From: JAFDZO01 sp044226845
GTDB lineage: Bacteria; Bacteroidota; Ignavibacteria; Tepidaquicellales; Tepidaquicellaceae
Assembly (NCBI GenBank): GCA_044226845.1
Contig: JBGAGG010000006.1
Span: forward strand, 62,001-126,000
Direction: 5' to 3'
DNA: 64,000 bases
Shown: positions 62,603-64,000 of the stretch, one piece after another
How the letters are laid out: the number at the start of each line of letters is the position of its first letter
Position numbering within the stretch: the stretch's first letter is position 1
Translations under genes and position numbers: made by a program
Notes under the pieces: generated by a model
The model's database searches: none
The model's input: only the letters and a program-made list of their open reading frames with translations
Told to the model about the DNA's origin: nothing

Positions 62603-63416
62603 AATAAGTATATTCAAACTCACATTTTAACGGAGGGCAGCCTTCTCTGGTTTTTATAGCAAAATCTATTATTCCTGTTGGCTTTCTGTAATACACTTCT
62701 TCACTTACAAATTCTGAGTTCCTCTCTTTAATAATTTGTTTTAACCCTTCGCTATTATATCTGCTTATTAATTTTAAAGTTCCGACTGAATATACCAGCG
62801 AATCAGGAGTTGAAATTATTTCAAAAAGCTTTGATGAATATGAATTGATATCCATATTTATCCGCGTGCTATTGCCGGAGTATTCAAAAGTAAAACTAAG
62901 GGTTCCGTCTTTGTAATTGTTGTTCACAAAACTTTTTGGCTTCCCCGATTTATAATTTATATCGTATCGTACAGGCTTTGTGCTGTCTCCTGATGCAATC
63001 ATATACTCGGGAAAATATTCTCCGTAAAAAATATTAAGTTCGAATCTTTGCTTGCCTTCAATTTGGTTTGAGTATTGCCTGCCCCGGCCCAGACTATCAT
63101 AGGAAGTGTATACGTGTGAAGTTCCTTTATTAAAGTGATAATAAGTGTTTTCAATCATTCTTCCTTCACGGTCAAATATCATTTTTTCAGCCGCGAAATT
63201 TGTATCACCGTTTACGTAAACTTCTTTAACTTTATTCTGCTTTAACTTCTCCCTGTCACCTTTTTCATATTTCATGTAAGAGCTGTATCCTAGCTGATAA
63301 GTAATCAGTCCGCCCGGGTCTATATCAGTAGTTTCCTGAGCTTCAGCCTCGGAAAAAAAGACAAATATGGGAATAAAAAAAATATATATTATAAAATTAT
63401 TTTTCATAGTATTCAT
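62592..63416 (-). CDS. Secreted YD-like protein, array member 6
   Basis: About 274 residues, start at 63416 (MNTMKNNFIIYIFFIPIFVFFSEAEAQ; 63407 is also possible). It contains 'LKQNKVKEVYVNGDTNFAAEKMIFDREGRMIENTYYHFNKG', which matches 'YKQNKVKEVRLTLD' of the lipoprotein at 49518. The tail ends 'FEYTYYED'. It overlaps the next gene by 11 bases and the upstream gene by about 20. Confidence 0.72.
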   Translation of the reverse strand: MNTMKNNFIIYIFFIPIFVFFSEAEAQETTDIDPGGLITYQLGYSSYMKYEKGDREKLKQNKVKEVYVNGDTNFAAEKMIFDREGRMIENTYYHFNKGTSHVYTSYDSLGRGRQYSNQIEGKQRFELNIFYGEYFPEYMIASGDSTKPVRYDINYKSGKPKSFVNNNYKDGTLSFTFEYSGNSTRINMDINSYSSKLFEIISTPDSLVYSVGTLKLISRYNSEGLKQIIKERNSEFVSEEVYYRKPTGIIDFAIKTREGCPPLKCEFEYTYYED

Positions 63417-64000
63417 AATGGTAAAACGAAGTATATGATTCGCCGTCATCATATGTATTGGTTGAGGTTTCTCGCAGGCCTTTGCTGTTAAGGGTTATTT
63501 TTGTTTTATATTTGTATTTTGTTTCAGACTCAATAAATTCGTATCCTGTAAAAATACCGTTCTTAAATTCAAAGGTATGTACGGTGTTGGTCTTTGTAAT
63601 AATTACTTTATCCGGTTCATATTTTATTCTGTACATATCCGGTTTACCTTCAGTGTAAACGCTAATCAGCTTACCTTCATCATTGTATCTGAAATTTACA
63701 TAGGAAGTGATTTCATCCGTTCTTTTCATAAGAACTTTATTCAGCATCGGATTATCTTTATTGCTGCTGTATAATGGTTCAAGTACATTGTAATAAGCGC
63801 TGTCACTAAAATCTGCAATCAGAGCAATTTTATTATCATCATCGTAAGAAAAGAAGTGAATAAATTTTTCGCCGTCATCTCTGTATTGAAAAATATAGCT
63901 CGGTTTGTTTTTACTGTTAAGCCGTGCAATTATTTCACCTTCAGGTATCTGAGTAGTATCATAATAAAATCTTCCTGTTATATAACCGTCTTTGTTTACA
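63397..64000 (-). CDS. Secreted YD-like protein, array member 7 (partial, runs off the window)
   Basis: The frame is open to the end of the window, so the N-terminus and signal peptide are outside. The visible ~200 residues contain 'YIFQYRDDGEKFIHFFSYDDDNKIALIADF' and 'VNFRYNDEGKLISVYTEGKPDMYRIKYEPDKVIIT'. They end 'YTSFYHYEYYEK', the family tail. It is the most upstream member seen; the array probably continues past 64 kb. Confidence 0.75.
   Translation of the reverse strand, partial: VNKDGYITGRFYYDTTQIPEGEIIARLNSKNKPSYIFQYRDDGEKFIHFFSYDDDNKIALIADFSDSAYYNVLEPLYSSNKDNPMLNKVLMKRTDEITSYVNFRYNDEGKLISVYTEGKPDMYRIKYEPDKVIITKTNTVHTFEFKNGIFTGYEFIESETKYKYKTKITLNSKGLRETSTNTYDDGESYTSFYHYEYYEK

Overview
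The window is an AT-rich bacterial chromosome segment, probably from the Ignavibacteria/Chlorobi side of the Bacteroidota superphylum. The main evidence is at least nine secreted proteins ending in a type IX secretion (T9SS) sorting domain with the NYPNPFNPST signature, the 'GKEVATLVNEKQ' style of that domain, DUF3127, leucine-type dehydrogenase, and OM barrel and lipoprotein families. Taxonomy is inferred from protein style only. No rRNA, tRNA, CRISPR array, transposase or recombinase was seen.

Layout. 1-8.4 kb is housekeeping: the end of a Glu/Leu/Phe/Val dehydrogenase, a small membrane protein, a DUF3127 protein with an SSB-like tail and signal peptidase I on the plus strand. On the minus strand follow a DUF1835 protein, a deoxynucleoside kinase, and the conserved translation/export operon ffh-rpsP-khpA-rimM-trmD-rplS. 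8.7-9.7 kb holds a split YeeE/YedE-type sulfur transporter whose halves overlap by 4 nt. 9.7-15.8 kb carries a TPR remnant, a TPR protein, three paralogous ~335-residue lipoproteins, a secreted protein and an ankyrin-type protein.

16.2-27.0 kb carries two paralogous signalling modules. Each is a very large PAS-rich cytoplasmic histidine kinase (about 13 and 6 PAS domains) followed by a stand-alone receiver protein; a secreted YD-like protein lies between them. 27.0-29.3 kb is mostly non-coding with hairpin repeats, a lamin-tail-like protein and a small XRE regulator. 29.3-36.9 kb is a co-oriented run of five T9SS cargo genes, three of them YCF48/BNR beta-propellers. 36.9-40.4 kb has an isoaspartyl peptidase of distinct base composition, a STAS-GHKL ATPase-DUF4325 protein and a terminase-small-subunit-like protein.

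40.5-58 kb is an expansion of surface proteins: two more of the lipoprotein family, five small OM beta-barrels, two twin T9SS propellers, a propeller lipoprotein and two more T9SS propellers. 58.1-64.0 kb is a seven-gene tandem array of secreted YD-like paralogues. In four of its junctions the next start codon lies in the +1 frame of the conserved tail codons of the preceding gene.

The accessory part reads as a lineage-specific surface and secretion repertoire plus sensory kinases. The most unusual non-coding object is a 116-nt element at 52762-52877 that can fold completely into a four-way junction of three hairpins, each with a GAA loop, closed by a 12-bp GC stem.
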